From Microvirga lenta (GTDB lineage: Bacteria > Pseudomonadota > Alphaproteobacteria > Rhizobiales > Beijerinckiaceae): a DNA stretch of 64,000 nt. Positions 38,133-45,959 of the stretch are shown one piece after another. Within the stretch, counting starts at the first letter, position 1, and every line of letters starts with the position of its first letter. Location of the stretch: NCBI RefSeq assembly GCF_020532555.1, contig NZ_JAJBBR010000009.1, forward strand, positions 62,001-126,000. Reading direction: 5' to 3'. A program made the translations under genes and the position numbers. The notes under the pieces are model-generated. The model did not search any database and was not told the DNA's origin. It saw only the letters and a program-made list of their open reading frames with translations.

Positions 38133-39575
38133 ATGGCCGAGGCCACCTATCCCCGCGATCTCGTCGGCTACGGCCGCAATCCGCCCCATCCCCATTGGCC
38201 GAACGACACGCGCATCTGCGTCCAGTTCGTGATCAACTACGAGGAGGGGGGCGAGAACAACATCCTCCACGGCGACAGGGCCTCCGAGGCCTTCCTGTCC
38301 GAGATCGTCGGCGCGGCGCCTTGGCCGGGGCAGCGCCACATGAGCATGGAATCGATCTACGAATACGGCTCCCGCGCGGGGTTCTGGCGCCTGTGGCGCA
38401 TGTTCACCGAGCGCGGGATGCCGGTGACGGTCTACGGGGTCGCGACGGCCCTCATGCGCAATCCGGAAGCCGTCGCGGCCATGAAGGAGGCCGGCTGGGA
38501 GATCGCGAGCCACGGGCTCAAATGGATCGACTACCGGGATTTCTCCTCCGACGAGGAGAGGGCGCACCTGAAGGAGGCGATCCGCATCCACACGGAGGTG
38601 ACCGGCGAGCGGCCGCTCGGATGGTATACGGGCCGCACCTCGGAGCACACCAACCGCCTCGTGGCGGAGGAGGGCGGCTTCCTCTACAGCGCGGATTCCT
38701 ATGCGGACGAGCTGCCCTACTGGGAGACGCATGGCAGGCACTCCCAGCTGATCGTGCCCTACACGCTCGACGCCAACGACATGCGCTTCGCGACGCCGCA
38801 GGGCTTCAACTCGGGCGATCAGTTCTACGCCTATCTGAAGGATACGTTCGACACGCTCTACGCGGAGGGCGAGACGGCCCCGAAGATGATGTCGGTCGGC
38901 CTGCATTGCCGCCTCGTCGGCCGCCCCGGGCGCGCGGCGGCCCTGGCGCGCTTCCTCGACTACGTCGCATCCCACGACCGGGTCTGGGTGGCGCGGCGCG
39001 TCGACATCGCCCGGCACTGGATCAGGCGCCACCGTCCGGCCGATCTCAAGCCCAGCACCATGAACCGGTCGCTGTTCGTGGAGCTGTTCGGCGACGTGTT
39101 CGAGCATTCCCCCTGGATTGCCGAGCGGGCCTACGATGCCGGCCTCACCACGGCCCAGGACACGGCCGAGGGGCTGCACGCGTCGATGGTCCATGTGCTG
39201 TCGGACGCAACCCGGGAACAGAAGCTCGGTCTCATCCGCGCCCATCCCGACCTCGCGGGTCGGCTGAAGCTTGCCGACCTCACCGCCGATTCGAGGGGAG
39301 AGCAGGCCTCGGCGGGCCTCGACAGCCTCACCGAGGAGGAGCGCGACCGCTTCCTCGCCCTCAACGATTCCTACAAGCGCAAATTCGGCTTCCCGTTCAT
39401 CATGGCCGTGAAGGGGCGCACGAAAGAGGAGATCCTCGCCGCCTTCGAGGAAAGGCTGGAGCACGACCCGGACCAGGAATTCGATACGGCGGTCGTCCAG
39501 ATCGAGCTCATCGCCCTCCTGCGGCTGAAGGATCGCCTTCCGTCCCTGGCGGACGTGTTCTCGTCGCTGGCCTGA
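38133..39575 (+). CDS. Bifunctional allantoinase (PuuE) / OHCU decarboxylase (UraD) fusion
   Basis: This 480-residue fusion covers two steps. Residues 1-305 are a PuuE-type, polysaccharide-deacetylase-fold allantoinase (YPRDLVGYGRNPPHPHWPND, then VNYEEGGEN-like INYEEGGENNILHGD, ASHGLKWIDYRDF, GWYTGRTSEHTNRLV). Residues 311-480 are UraD (FEHSPWIAERAYDAG, AHPDLAGRLKLADLT, KFGFPFIMAVKGRT). UraD turns OHCU into S-allantoin and PuuE opens it to allantoate, so adjacent activities sit on one chain in reverse order of use. The conserved UraD His and Glu-rich elements appear intact. It follows uraH by six bases. Confidence 0.92.
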   Translation: MAEATYPRDLVGYGRNPPHPHWPNDTRICVQFVINYEEGGENNILHGDRASEAFLSEIVGAAPWPGQRHMSMESIYEYGSRAGFWRLWRMFTERGMPVTVYGVATALMRNPEAVAAMKEAGWEIASHGLKWIDYRDFSSDEERAHLKEAIRIHTEVTGERPLGWYTGRTSEHTNRLVAEEGGFLYSADSYADELPYWETHGRHSQLIVPYTLDANDMRFATPQGFNSGDQFYAYLKDTFDTLYAEGETAPKMMSVGLHCRLVGRPGRAAALARFLDYVASHDRVWVARRVDIARHWIRRHRPADLKPSTMNRSLFVELFGDVFEHSPWIAERAYDAGLTTAQDTAEGLHASMVHVLSDATREQKLGLIRAHPDLAGRLKLADLTADSRGEQASAGLDSLTEEERDRFLALNDSYKRKFGFPFIMAVKGRTKEEILAAFEERLEHDPDQEFDTAVVQIELIALLRLKDRLPSLADVFSSLA

Positions 39576-39650
39576 GGCGGTCCCGCCCGGCCGGATTGCG
39601 GTCCTGCCGCCGGAACCTTAAATGCTCTCCACCACAAGGGAGAAGTTTTC

Positions 39651-39968
39651 ATGAGCGCATCAGCCGGACACGTGGATCTGGACCGCGAGGACGTCAAGCG
39701 GGGACTGGCCGAGGGATCGATCCATCTGGTCGATGTCCGGGAGCCCCATGAATTCGCGGCCGGCCACATCCCGGGCTCGATCTCGCATCCCCTGTCGGCC
39801 TTCGATCCCTCCAGCCTGCCGACCGACAGGCGGATCGTCTTTTCCTGCGCCGCGGGCGTGAGGTCGCTGCGGGCCATCGAGTTCGCGCAGGCCGCCGGGC
39901 GCGACGTGCGCGAGCACTACAAGGGCGGCTTCAAGGACTGGGCGGCGGCGGGCGAACCGGTGGAATAG
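39651..39968 (+). CDS. Single-domain rhodanese-like protein
   Basis: This 105-residue protein has a single rhodanese domain: VDVREPHEFAAGHIPGSISH, then active-site loop VFSCAAGVRSLRA with catalytic Cys, and HYKGGFKDWAAAGEPVE. The CAAGVR loop (CxxGxR) fits a sulfurtransferase. GGGAGAAG precedes ATG 39651. It has no signal peptide. It lies between the uricolysis fusion and the cytochromes; no direct link to urate oxidation is evident. Confidence 0.87.
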   Translation: MSASAGHVDLDREDVKRGLAEGSIHLVDVREPHEFAAGHIPGSISHPLSAFDPSSLPTDRRIVFSCAAGVRSLRAIEFAQAAGRDVREHYKGGFKDWAAAGEPVE

Positions 39969-40113
39969 GGGCACCCACGGATTGTCGCGGGTACCTCACA
40001 TAGATTTGTTCCAAAGTAGAGTGCTCAAGCTTGGCAAGATGTGCACTACTATCCTCCCGCCGGTGACGGCTCGAATGGGAAGCCGTCGATCGCGCTCATA
40101 AGAGGGGAACTAC

Positions 40114-40551
40114 ATGAAGCGCACTATCTTCGTCGCCAGCTTGCTTGCGCTCGGGGTCACCGCAGCCATCGCGCAGAGCAACGTCGTCGAACAACGCCAG
40201 CAGTTGATGAAGGAGATGGGTGCGCAGACCCGTCCCATCGGCGCCATGCTGCGCGGTCAGGAGCCCTTCGACCTCGCGAAGGTTCAAGCCGGCCTGAAGG
40301 TTTTCGCCGAGAACTCGCAGAAGGCTCAGTCCCTCTGGCCCGAAAGCTCCAAGGATGCGCCGAAGACCGATGCGCTTCCGGCCATCTGGCAGAACAAGGC
40401 GAAGTTCGAGTCGATCATGACGGAACTGCACCAGGACGCCCAGACGGCGATGTCCGCCATCAAGGACGAGGCATCCTTCAAGGCGCAGATGCCCCAGGTG
40501 CTGCAGAATTGCGGCGCCTGCCACAACGACTTCCGGAAGAAGAGCTCCTAA
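40114..40551 (+). CDS. Cytochrome c' / c556-family protein
   Basis: This 145-residue protein has a signal peptide ending AAIAQ (about residue 21). The body is a four-helix-bundle type (RQQLMKEMGAQTRPIGAML). The single heme site CGACHNDF sits at the extreme C terminus, the hallmark of cytochrome c'. Periplasmic. AGAGGGGA precedes the start. Functions in the family include NO binding and electron transfer. Location beside PuuD and a diheme cytochrome suggests, by inference only, a role in that electron path. Confidence 0.87.
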   Translation: MKRTIFVASLLALGVTAAIAQSNVVEQRQQLMKEMGAQTRPIGAMLRGQEPFDLAKVQAGLKVFAENSQKAQSLWPESSKDAPKTDALPAIWQNKAKFESIMTELHQDAQTAMSAIKDEASFKAQMPQVLQNCGACHNDFRKKSS

Positions 40552-40570
40552 GTCGTCGTAGATCGTACGC

Positions 40571-40599
40571 GGGCGGCCTTTCGGCCGCCCGTTTCGTTT
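40571..40599 (+). terminator. Rho-independent terminator after the cytochrome c' gene
   Basis: GGGCGGCC (40571-40578), TTTC loop, GGCCGCCC (40583-40590), then GTTTCGTTT. It lies twenty bases after the stop codon. It separates the cytochrome c' gene from the diheme cytochrome gene, though read-through is possible. Confidence 0.75.
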
Positions 40600-40611
40600 G
40601 GAGATTCGGTG

Positions 40612-41559
40612 ATGCGCAAGGTGCTCGGAGGCCTGCTCCTCCTCGTCGTATTCGGTGTGCTCGGCTTCTTCGCCCTGACCTCTCCCTCCGCGTACCGGCT
40701 CCTGCGGGGCGGGGCGGCGGCCGGAGACGCGGGCGCGATCGATCCGGCCCGGGCACCCGACATGGAGAACGGGCGGGCCCTGTTCTTCGCCGGCGGATGC
40801 ACCTCCTGCCATGCCACTCCCAACCAGGACGACAAGTTGCGGCTGGGGGGCGGCTATGCCCTCAACTCGCCTTTCGGCACCTTCCATGTTCCCAACATCT
40901 CGCCCCACAGGCAGGACGGGATCGGTTCCTGGAGCACGGCGGAGTTCATCCGCGCCATGCGGGAGGGCGTTTCGCCCGATGGGCGGCACTACTATCCGGC
41001 CTTTCCCTACACGTCCTACCAGCGCATGACGCCGGCCGATCTCGCCGATGTCTTCGCCTTCATTCAGACCCTTCAGCCTGTCGAGGGCCGGGCTCAGGCT
41101 CACGACCTGCCGTTCCCCTACAATATCCGCCGGGGCGTCGGCCTGTGGAAGCTCGCCTTCCTCGACGGGCACGTCTTCACGCCCGATCCGACGAAATCCG
41201 AGAGCTGGAACCGGGGCGCCTATCTGGTGAACGGGGCCGGCCATTGCGCCGAGTGCCACAGCGAGCGCAACGCGGCGGGGGCGATCATCGAGGAGCGCCG
41301 ATTCGCCGGCGGGCCCGATCCGGAGGGCCGGGGGACCGTTCCCAACATCACGCCTCACTCCAGCGGTATCGGGGGCTGGACTGTGGACGAGATCGCCACC
41401 CTGTTGAAAACGGGGGAAACCCCGCTCTTCGACACGGTCGGCGGACCGATGGGGTCGGTGGTCGCAAACACCGCGCAGCTCTCCGACGCGGACCGTCGGG
41501 CCATGGCGGAATACCTGCTCTCCCTGCCGGAGCGAGAGGGCTACAAGCGGCCTGAATGA
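40612..41559 (+). CDS. Membrane-anchored diheme cytochrome c
   Basis: This 315-residue protein has an uncleaved or cleaved N-terminal helix (VLGGLLLLVVFGVLGFFALT) and two cytochrome c domains. The first heme site is CTSCHATP near residue 64, with candidate Met ligands downstream. The second is CAECHSERNA near residue 210. Both domains share the VPNI(S/T)PH segment, as in the cytochrome subunits of alcohol and aldehyde dehydrogenases. ATG 40612 is preferred over GTG 40609 because GGAGA lies at a suitable distance. It could accept electrons from PuuD or an unlinked dehydrogenase. Confidence 0.87.
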   Translation: MRKVLGGLLLLVVFGVLGFFALTSPSAYRLLRGGAAAGDAGAIDPARAPDMENGRALFFAGGCTSCHATPNQDDKLRLGGGYALNSPFGTFHVPNISPHRQDGIGSWSTAEFIRAMREGVSPDGRHYYPAFPYTSYQRMTPADLADVFAFIQTLQPVEGRAQAHDLPFPYNIRRGVGLWKLAFLDGHVFTPDPTKSESWNRGAYLVNGAGHCAECHSERNAAGAIIEERRFAGGPDPEGRGTVPNITPHSSGIGGWTVDEIATLLKTGETPLFDTVGGPMGSVVANTAQLSDADRRAMAEYLLSLPEREGYKRPE

Positions 41560-41585
41560 TCGGTGGACAAGCTGGGGACGGGCTG

Positions 41586-42203
41586 TCAGTCCATCACGGC
41601 CGCTTTGAGGATGCAGACCATGGTGGCCCGCCCGGGCCCGTCGCCGACGCAGCGGACCGAGTGCGGGCGGTCGCAGCGGTAGCGCAGGGTCTCGCCCGTC
41701 TTCGCCCTTTGGGTGGAACCGCCGACCTCGACCTCGAACTCGCCCTCCAGCACCGAGAGGCACTCGATGGAGCCGCGCTGGTGGCTGTCGGAATCGAGCA
41801 CGCCGCCGGGCTCCGACTGCACGTCGTACCATTGCAGCCATTCGATGGTCTTGAGCCAGCCGATGATGGCAAGGCGCATCTTGCCGTCCTCCGACACGAG
41901 GATCGGCGTGTCGGCCTTGGACGATTTCTCGATGAACGGCTCCTCGTCGCTGGTGGCGAGAACCCGCTCGATGGACACGTCGAGGGCCTGGCTGAGGCGC
42001 CAGATGGTGGCGAGGGTCGGGTTCGTCTCGTTCCGCTCGATCTGGCTGATGATGGATTTCGCCACGCCCGACTGCTCGGCGAGTTCGGAGAGCGACAGGT
42101 TGTAGGCCTTGCGCAGCCGCTGGATGGTCTTGCCCATGTGGCCGGATAGAACCTGAGCGCCGGTCTCGAGATCCCGGCTCCGCTCCTTGCCTTCAACGCC
42201 CAT
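41586..42203 (-). CDS. XRE-family regulator with C-terminal cupin domain
   Basis: This 205-residue protein has a helix-turn-helix at residues about 26-80 (LSELAEQSGVAKSIISQIER). The cupin ligand-binding domain starts near residue 120 (SDSHQRGSIECLSVLEGEFE) and contains RYRCDRPHSVRCVGDG. It has the PuuR/HipB-cupin architecture that often controls amino-acid or amine catabolism. It is convergent with the diheme cytochrome gene. An internal Met at 42137 is an alternative start. It is a candidate regulator of the uricolysis block, by position only. Confidence 0.87.
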   Translation of the reverse strand: MGVEGKERSRDLETGAQVLSGHMGKTIQRLRKAYNLSLSELAEQSGVAKSIISQIERNETNPTLATIWRLSQALDVSIERVLATSDEEPFIEKSSKADTPILVSEDGKMRLAIIGWLKTIEWLQWYDVQSEPGGVLDSDSHQRGSIECLSVLEGEFEVEVGGSTQRAKTGETLRYRCDRPHSVRCVGDGPGRATMVCILKAAVMD

Positions 42204-42325
42204 CGTGCCCGCCTTGCCTGTTCTGAAAGACCGAACGTTCGTTCCTCAAAACGGTTTTGGGACAACCTCAGGGGTGGGTCAAGCACCAGGGGTGTCGCGG
42301 CGCGCCTTTTCCTGTCGGCAGGGCG

Positions 42326-43291
42326 TCAGCCGCCCGGTTTGGGCGAGGCCGCCTTCAGTTCATGGGCCCGCATCAGCCCGAGCTGGTGCTCGCGCCAGAC
42401 GATGAAGAGGCCCGTGCCCGCCACGATGGTGGCGCCGGTCAGCATGGTGCCGGTGGGAAGATCGCCGAAGACCATCCAGCCGAACAGGAGCGCCCAGATC
42501 ATGGTGGTGTATTCGAACGGCGCGATGATCGAGGTATCCGCGAAGCGGTAGCTCTGGGTCAGCAGGATCTGCCCGATCCCGCCGAGGATGCCGCCGACGA
42601 CGAACAGGGCCATGTCGTAGGCGTCCGGCATGCGCCAGCCCAGCACGATGGTGCAGAGGGACAGGGCCGAGGCGAGAATGAAGAAGTAGAAGACGATGGC
42701 GCCCGTTTTCTCGGTCGCCGTCAGGCGGCGCACCTGGATCATGGCCCCGGCGGAGCAGAAGGCGCCCAGCAGCGCGCAGAGCGCGCCGAGGGTCGGCCCG
42801 CCGCTGAGGCTCCCGGTGAAGGTCTCGACCTTCAGGTAGGGCGAAAGCATGATCAGGACGCCGACGAAGCCGATGCCAACGGCGCTCCAGCGGTAGGCCC
42901 GCACCTTCTCCTTGAGCAGCAGGGCCGCCAGGATCACGACGATCAGCGGCGAGGCGTAGCCGATGGCGATGGAATCGTGGAGCGGCAGGTAGGAGAGGGC
43001 GGCAAAGCCAAGATACATGCCCGAGGTGCCGATGAGGCCGCGCAGGAAGTGGCCGCGCACGTTGTCGGTCCGCACGGCGTTGATCAGGTCCCCTTGCCAG
43101 GCCAGCCAGGCCAGGAGCGGAAGCAGGGCGAAGGCCGAACGGAAGAAGACCACCTCTCCGACGGGGTAGCGGGCCATCAGGGTCTTCAACGTAGCCGACA
43201 TCATCGTGAAGACGAGGGCGGACAGGACTTTGAGGGAGATCCCCAGGAGAGGTTTCAAGGCGTGAGTCGCTTCGGTTGGAGACGCAACCAA
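42326..43291 (-). CDS. EamA-family (DMT) transporter 2
   Basis: This 321-residue ten-helix transporter has two EamA repeats (VFTMMSATLKTLMARYPVGE, then LGALCALLGAFCSAGAMIQV). The start is uncertain. TTG 43291 gives MVASPTEATHALKPLLG and is preceded at some distance by GGGAG; no ATG lies in a better place, and the frame is open to 43459 with non-coding character. Substrate unknown; related proteins export amino acids or S-adenosylmethionine. It is distinct in sequence from the EamA protein at 24245-25162. Confidence 0.8.
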   Translation of the reverse strand: MVASPTEATHALKPLLGISLKVLSALVFTMMSATLKTLMARYPVGEVVFFRSAFALLPLLAWLAWQGDLINAVRTDNVRGHFLRGLIGTSGMYLGFAALSYLPLHDSIAIGYASPLIVVILAALLLKEKVRAYRWSAVGIGFVGVLIMLSPYLKVETFTGSLSGGPTLGALCALLGAFCSAGAMIQVRRLTATEKTGAIVFYFFILASALSLCTIVLGWRMPDAYDMALFVVGGILGGIGQILLTQSYRFADTSIIAPFEYTTMIWALLFGWMVFGDLPTGTMLTGATIVAGTGLFIVWREHQLGLMRAHELKAASPKPGG

Positions 43292-43446
43292 ACACGATGC
43301 GGCTCTCCCGTGAAGGCCTTTCGGGCGGAAAATCCCTGCGTCAGGCACATGCGAGAGTTCGCGACTGTCACAAAATCGCAAGGCTAACGTCACAGACACG
43401 ATACGCGAATCCGGTCTGGTCAGGGGACACGCCGAGTGAGGACCCC

Positions 43447-44262
43447 ATGGCCGAAGCATTCGAGGCCGTCCGCGTGCGGACGCTGTTCCTGTCGGATCTC
43501 CATCTGGGCACCAGGGGGTGCCAGGCCGGTCCGCTGCTGGCGTTCCTGAAGGCCTATGATGCCGACATCATCTATCTCGTGGGCGACATCGTCGACGGCT
43601 GGAAGCTCAAATCGGGTTGGTACTGGCCCCAGGCCCACAACGACGTCGTCCAGAAGCTCCTGCGCAAGGTCCGGAAGGGCGCCAAGCTGGTGTACATCCC
43701 CGGCAACCACGACGAGTTCCTGCGGGACTATATCGGGGTCAATCTCGGCGGCATCGAGCTGGCCGACCATGCCCTGCACGAGACCGCCGACGGAAAGCGC
43801 TACCTCGTGATCCACGGGGACCAGTTCGACCTCGTGGTGCGCCATGCCCGCTGGCTGGCCCTGCTCGGGGACGGGGCCTACACGGCGGCGCTGTTCGTCA
43901 ACACCCATCTCAACATCCTGCGCCGCCGCCTCGGCCTGACCTACTGGTCGCTCTCGTCCTGGGCCAAGCTGCGGGTGAAGAACGCCGTCAACTACATCAG
44001 CCGGTTCGAGGACCTTCTCGCCTCGGAGGCGAGGCGCCAGGAGGCGGACGGGGTCATCTGCGGCCATATCCACCATGCCGTCATGCACGAAAGGTTCGGC
44101 ATCGCCTACGTGAACACCGGCGACTGGGTGGAATCCTGCACCGCCGTCGTCGAGCACTACGACGGCACCCTGCAGCTGATCCGGTGGGCCGAGCAGCCCG
44201 AGGCGCAGGCGGAAGGCCGGTCTCAGTCCGTGCCGGCCCTGGCCGGGACGCGGGTCGCCTGA
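43447..44262 (+). CDS. LpxH-like metallophosphoesterase
   Basis: This 271-residue calcineurin-like phosphoesterase has all metal motifs: FLSDLHLG, LVGDIVDGW, IPGNHDEF, VIHGDQFD and CGHIHHAV. It resembles UDP-2,3-diacylglucosamine diphosphatases but is larger than LpxH and has a helical insert (HARWLALLGDGAYTAALFVN). Its overlap with a glycosyltransferase gene (TGATG) suggests a paired role in a glycolipid or lipid A-like pathway. That pairing is inference. Confidence 0.84.
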   Translation: MAEAFEAVRVRTLFLSDLHLGTRGCQAGPLLAFLKAYDADIIYLVGDIVDGWKLKSGWYWPQAHNDVVQKLLRKVRKGAKLVYIPGNHDEFLRDYIGVNLGGIELADHALHETADGKRYLVIHGDQFDLVVRHARWLALLGDGAYTAALFVNTHLNILRRRLGLTYWSLSSWAKLRVKNAVNYISRFEDLLASEARRQEADGVICGHIHHAVMHERFGIAYVNTGDWVESCTAVVEHYDGTLQLIRWAEQPEAQAEGRSQSVPALAGTRVA

Positions 44263-45299
44263 TGCGCGTCCTCGTCGCGACCGACGCCTGGCATCCGCAG
44301 GTGAACGGGGTCGTCCGCTCGCTGGAATACATGGCTGCGGAGGCGCCCCATTTCGGCGCCGAGATCGTCTTCCTCACGCCCGAGCGGTTCCGATCCGTTC
44401 CGATGCCGACGTATCCGGAGATCCGGCTGGCCCTGGCGACGCCGGGACGGGTCGCGCGCGTCCTCGACGAGGTCGCCCCCACGCACATCCATATCGCGAC
44501 GGAAGGCCCTGTGGGCCTCGCGGCGCGTCTGGTCTGCCGCAGGCGGGACCTCGCCTTCACCACGAGCTACCACACCCGCTTTCCGGAATACGTCTCCGCC
44601 CGGACGCCCATTCCGGAGGCCTGGTCCTATCGGGCGCTGCGCTGGTTCCACCGCGAGGCCCGCGCCATGATGGTCAGCACCCCCTCCCTGGAGCGGGAGC
44701 TGGAGGGGCGCGGCTTCCACCGCATCCGGCGCTGGACCCGGGGCGTGGACACGCAGCTCTTCCGTCCGCGCCACGAACGGATCCTGGACGACCGCGCGCC
44801 CATCTTTCTTTTCGTCGGTCGGGTGGCGGTCGAGAAGAATATCGAAGCGTTCCTTTCCCTCGATCTTCCCGGCACCAAGGTGGTCGTGGGCGACGGCCCG
44901 GCACGGGCGGATCTGGAGCGGCGCTACCCGAAGGCCCGGTTCCTGGGCACCCTCGCCGGAGAGGATCTGGCACGGGTCTATGCCTCCTCGGACGTCTTCG
45001 TGTTCCCGAGCCTCACGGACACCTTCGGCATCGTCCTGCTGGAAGCCCTGGCCTCCGGCCTCCCGGTCGCGGCCTTTCCGGTCACGGGACCGGCCGACGT
45101 CATCGGCTCCTCGGCCTGCGGGGTCCTCGACGAGGATCTGCGCGAGGCGGCCCTGGCGGCCCTCGAGATCCCGAAGGACAGATGCCGGGCCTACGGCGAG
45201 ACCTTTACCTGGCGCGAGAGCGCGCGACAGTTCTTCTCCAATATCGGTTCGGCCCACGAAGAGCCCGACCGCGGGCCTCACATCAGGAACGAGGGATAG
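44262..45299 (+). CDS. GT4-family glycosyltransferase
   Basis: This 345-residue enzyme has two Rossmann-like halves. The N-terminal start MRVLVATDAWHPQVNGVVRS and the segment TSYHTRFPEYVSARTPIPEA are typical of the SqdX/PimB-like subgroup acting on lipids. The C-terminal half has LFVGRVAVEKNIEAF and the donor-binding EX7E region FGIVLLEALASGLPVAAFPV. ATG 44262 shares one base with the previous stop. It probably transfers a sugar to a lipid acceptor; donor and acceptor are unknown. Its 3' end overlaps the convergent gene by 22 bp. Confidence 0.87.
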   Translation: MRVLVATDAWHPQVNGVVRSLEYMAAEAPHFGAEIVFLTPERFRSVPMPTYPEIRLALATPGRVARVLDEVAPTHIHIATEGPVGLAARLVCRRRDLAFTTSYHTRFPEYVSARTPIPEAWSYRALRWFHREARAMMVSTPSLERELEGRGFHRIRRWTRGVDTQLFRPRHERILDDRAPIFLFVGRVAVEKNIEAFLSLDLPGTKVVVGDGPARADLERRYPKARFLGTLAGEDLARVYASSDVFVFPSLTDTFGIVLLEALASGLPVAAFPVTGPADVIGSSACGVLDEDLREAALAALEIPKDRCRAYGETFTWRESARQFFSNIGSAHEEPDRGPHIRNEG

Positions 45300-45823
45300 G
45301 GACCCGGATGCAGGATCTGCTCGTCCGCTAGGCCAGGGGCCTCGGGAAAGGACGACTCCTTGTCGGGCGCAGGCTGATCGGGAGCGCAGACGGCCGCCAT
45401 CTCGTGAATGCGGCCTTCGAGGTAGCGCAGGGTCTGGATGATCCGCCGGATGCGCTGCTCGGCCAGGGCCTGGAACTCCTCGTCGCTCAGGGGCTCCTGC
45501 GCCTCCAGGTCGAGGAGGTTCCTCAGGTCGTCCTGGCCCTTGCCGCGGGGGAGGAGGCCGAGCTCGCCCTTCGTCCGGGCGATGGTCCGCGCCATGTCCT
45601 GCAAGGTGGACCGGACCTGGTCCAGGGTCCGCCCGGCCGCGTCGTCGTGCGCGGTCTTCTCGATGCGGCCCAGGGCGGCCAGAACGGCCTCGGTATCCGC
45701 ATTGCGGTTGCGCCGGGCGAATTCGCGCAGGAACCAGCGGCCCCGTGCCGTCTCCATGACGGCGGCTTCGATGGCGTCGTAATCAGCATTGCTGAACGTG
45801 ACGCGCGTCTCGTCATCCGTCAT
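45278..45823 (-). CDS. Hypothetical protein, 181 aa, helical
   Basis: No named family is recognised, though the opening (TRVTFSNADYDAIEAAVMET, then ARGRWFLREFARRNRNADTE) looks like a conserved alphaproteobacterial hypothetical. The protein is soluble, strongly helical and acidic, with heptad-like stretches at 65-95 (LDQVRSTLQDMARTIARTKG) and 110-150 (LSDEEFQALAEQRIRRIIQT). The Pro-rich C terminus is coded in the region overlapping the glycosyltransferase 3' end. The length and C-terminal helix pair recall CheZ-like proteins, but this is not demonstrable. Confidence 0.7.
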   Translation of the reverse strand: MTDDETRVTFSNADYDAIEAAVMETARGRWFLREFARRNRNADTEAVLAALGRIEKTAHDDAAGRTLDQVRSTLQDMARTIARTKGELGLLPRGKGQDDLRNLLDLEAQEPLSDEEFQALAEQRIRRIIQTLRYLEGRIHEMAAVCAPDQPAPDKESSFPEAPGLADEQILHPGPYPSFLM

Positions 45824-45959
45824 GCTACACACTTCCCTTTCCGCGGGGTCCGCGATTCCCATTGTGTCGAAAGCAGGGGACAGCTCAACCCCTCAACACC
45901 TTCCTTAACGGTATTTTCACCGTGTTCTTCGTCGCGCCTATCCTTTCGGTGACCTTGCC

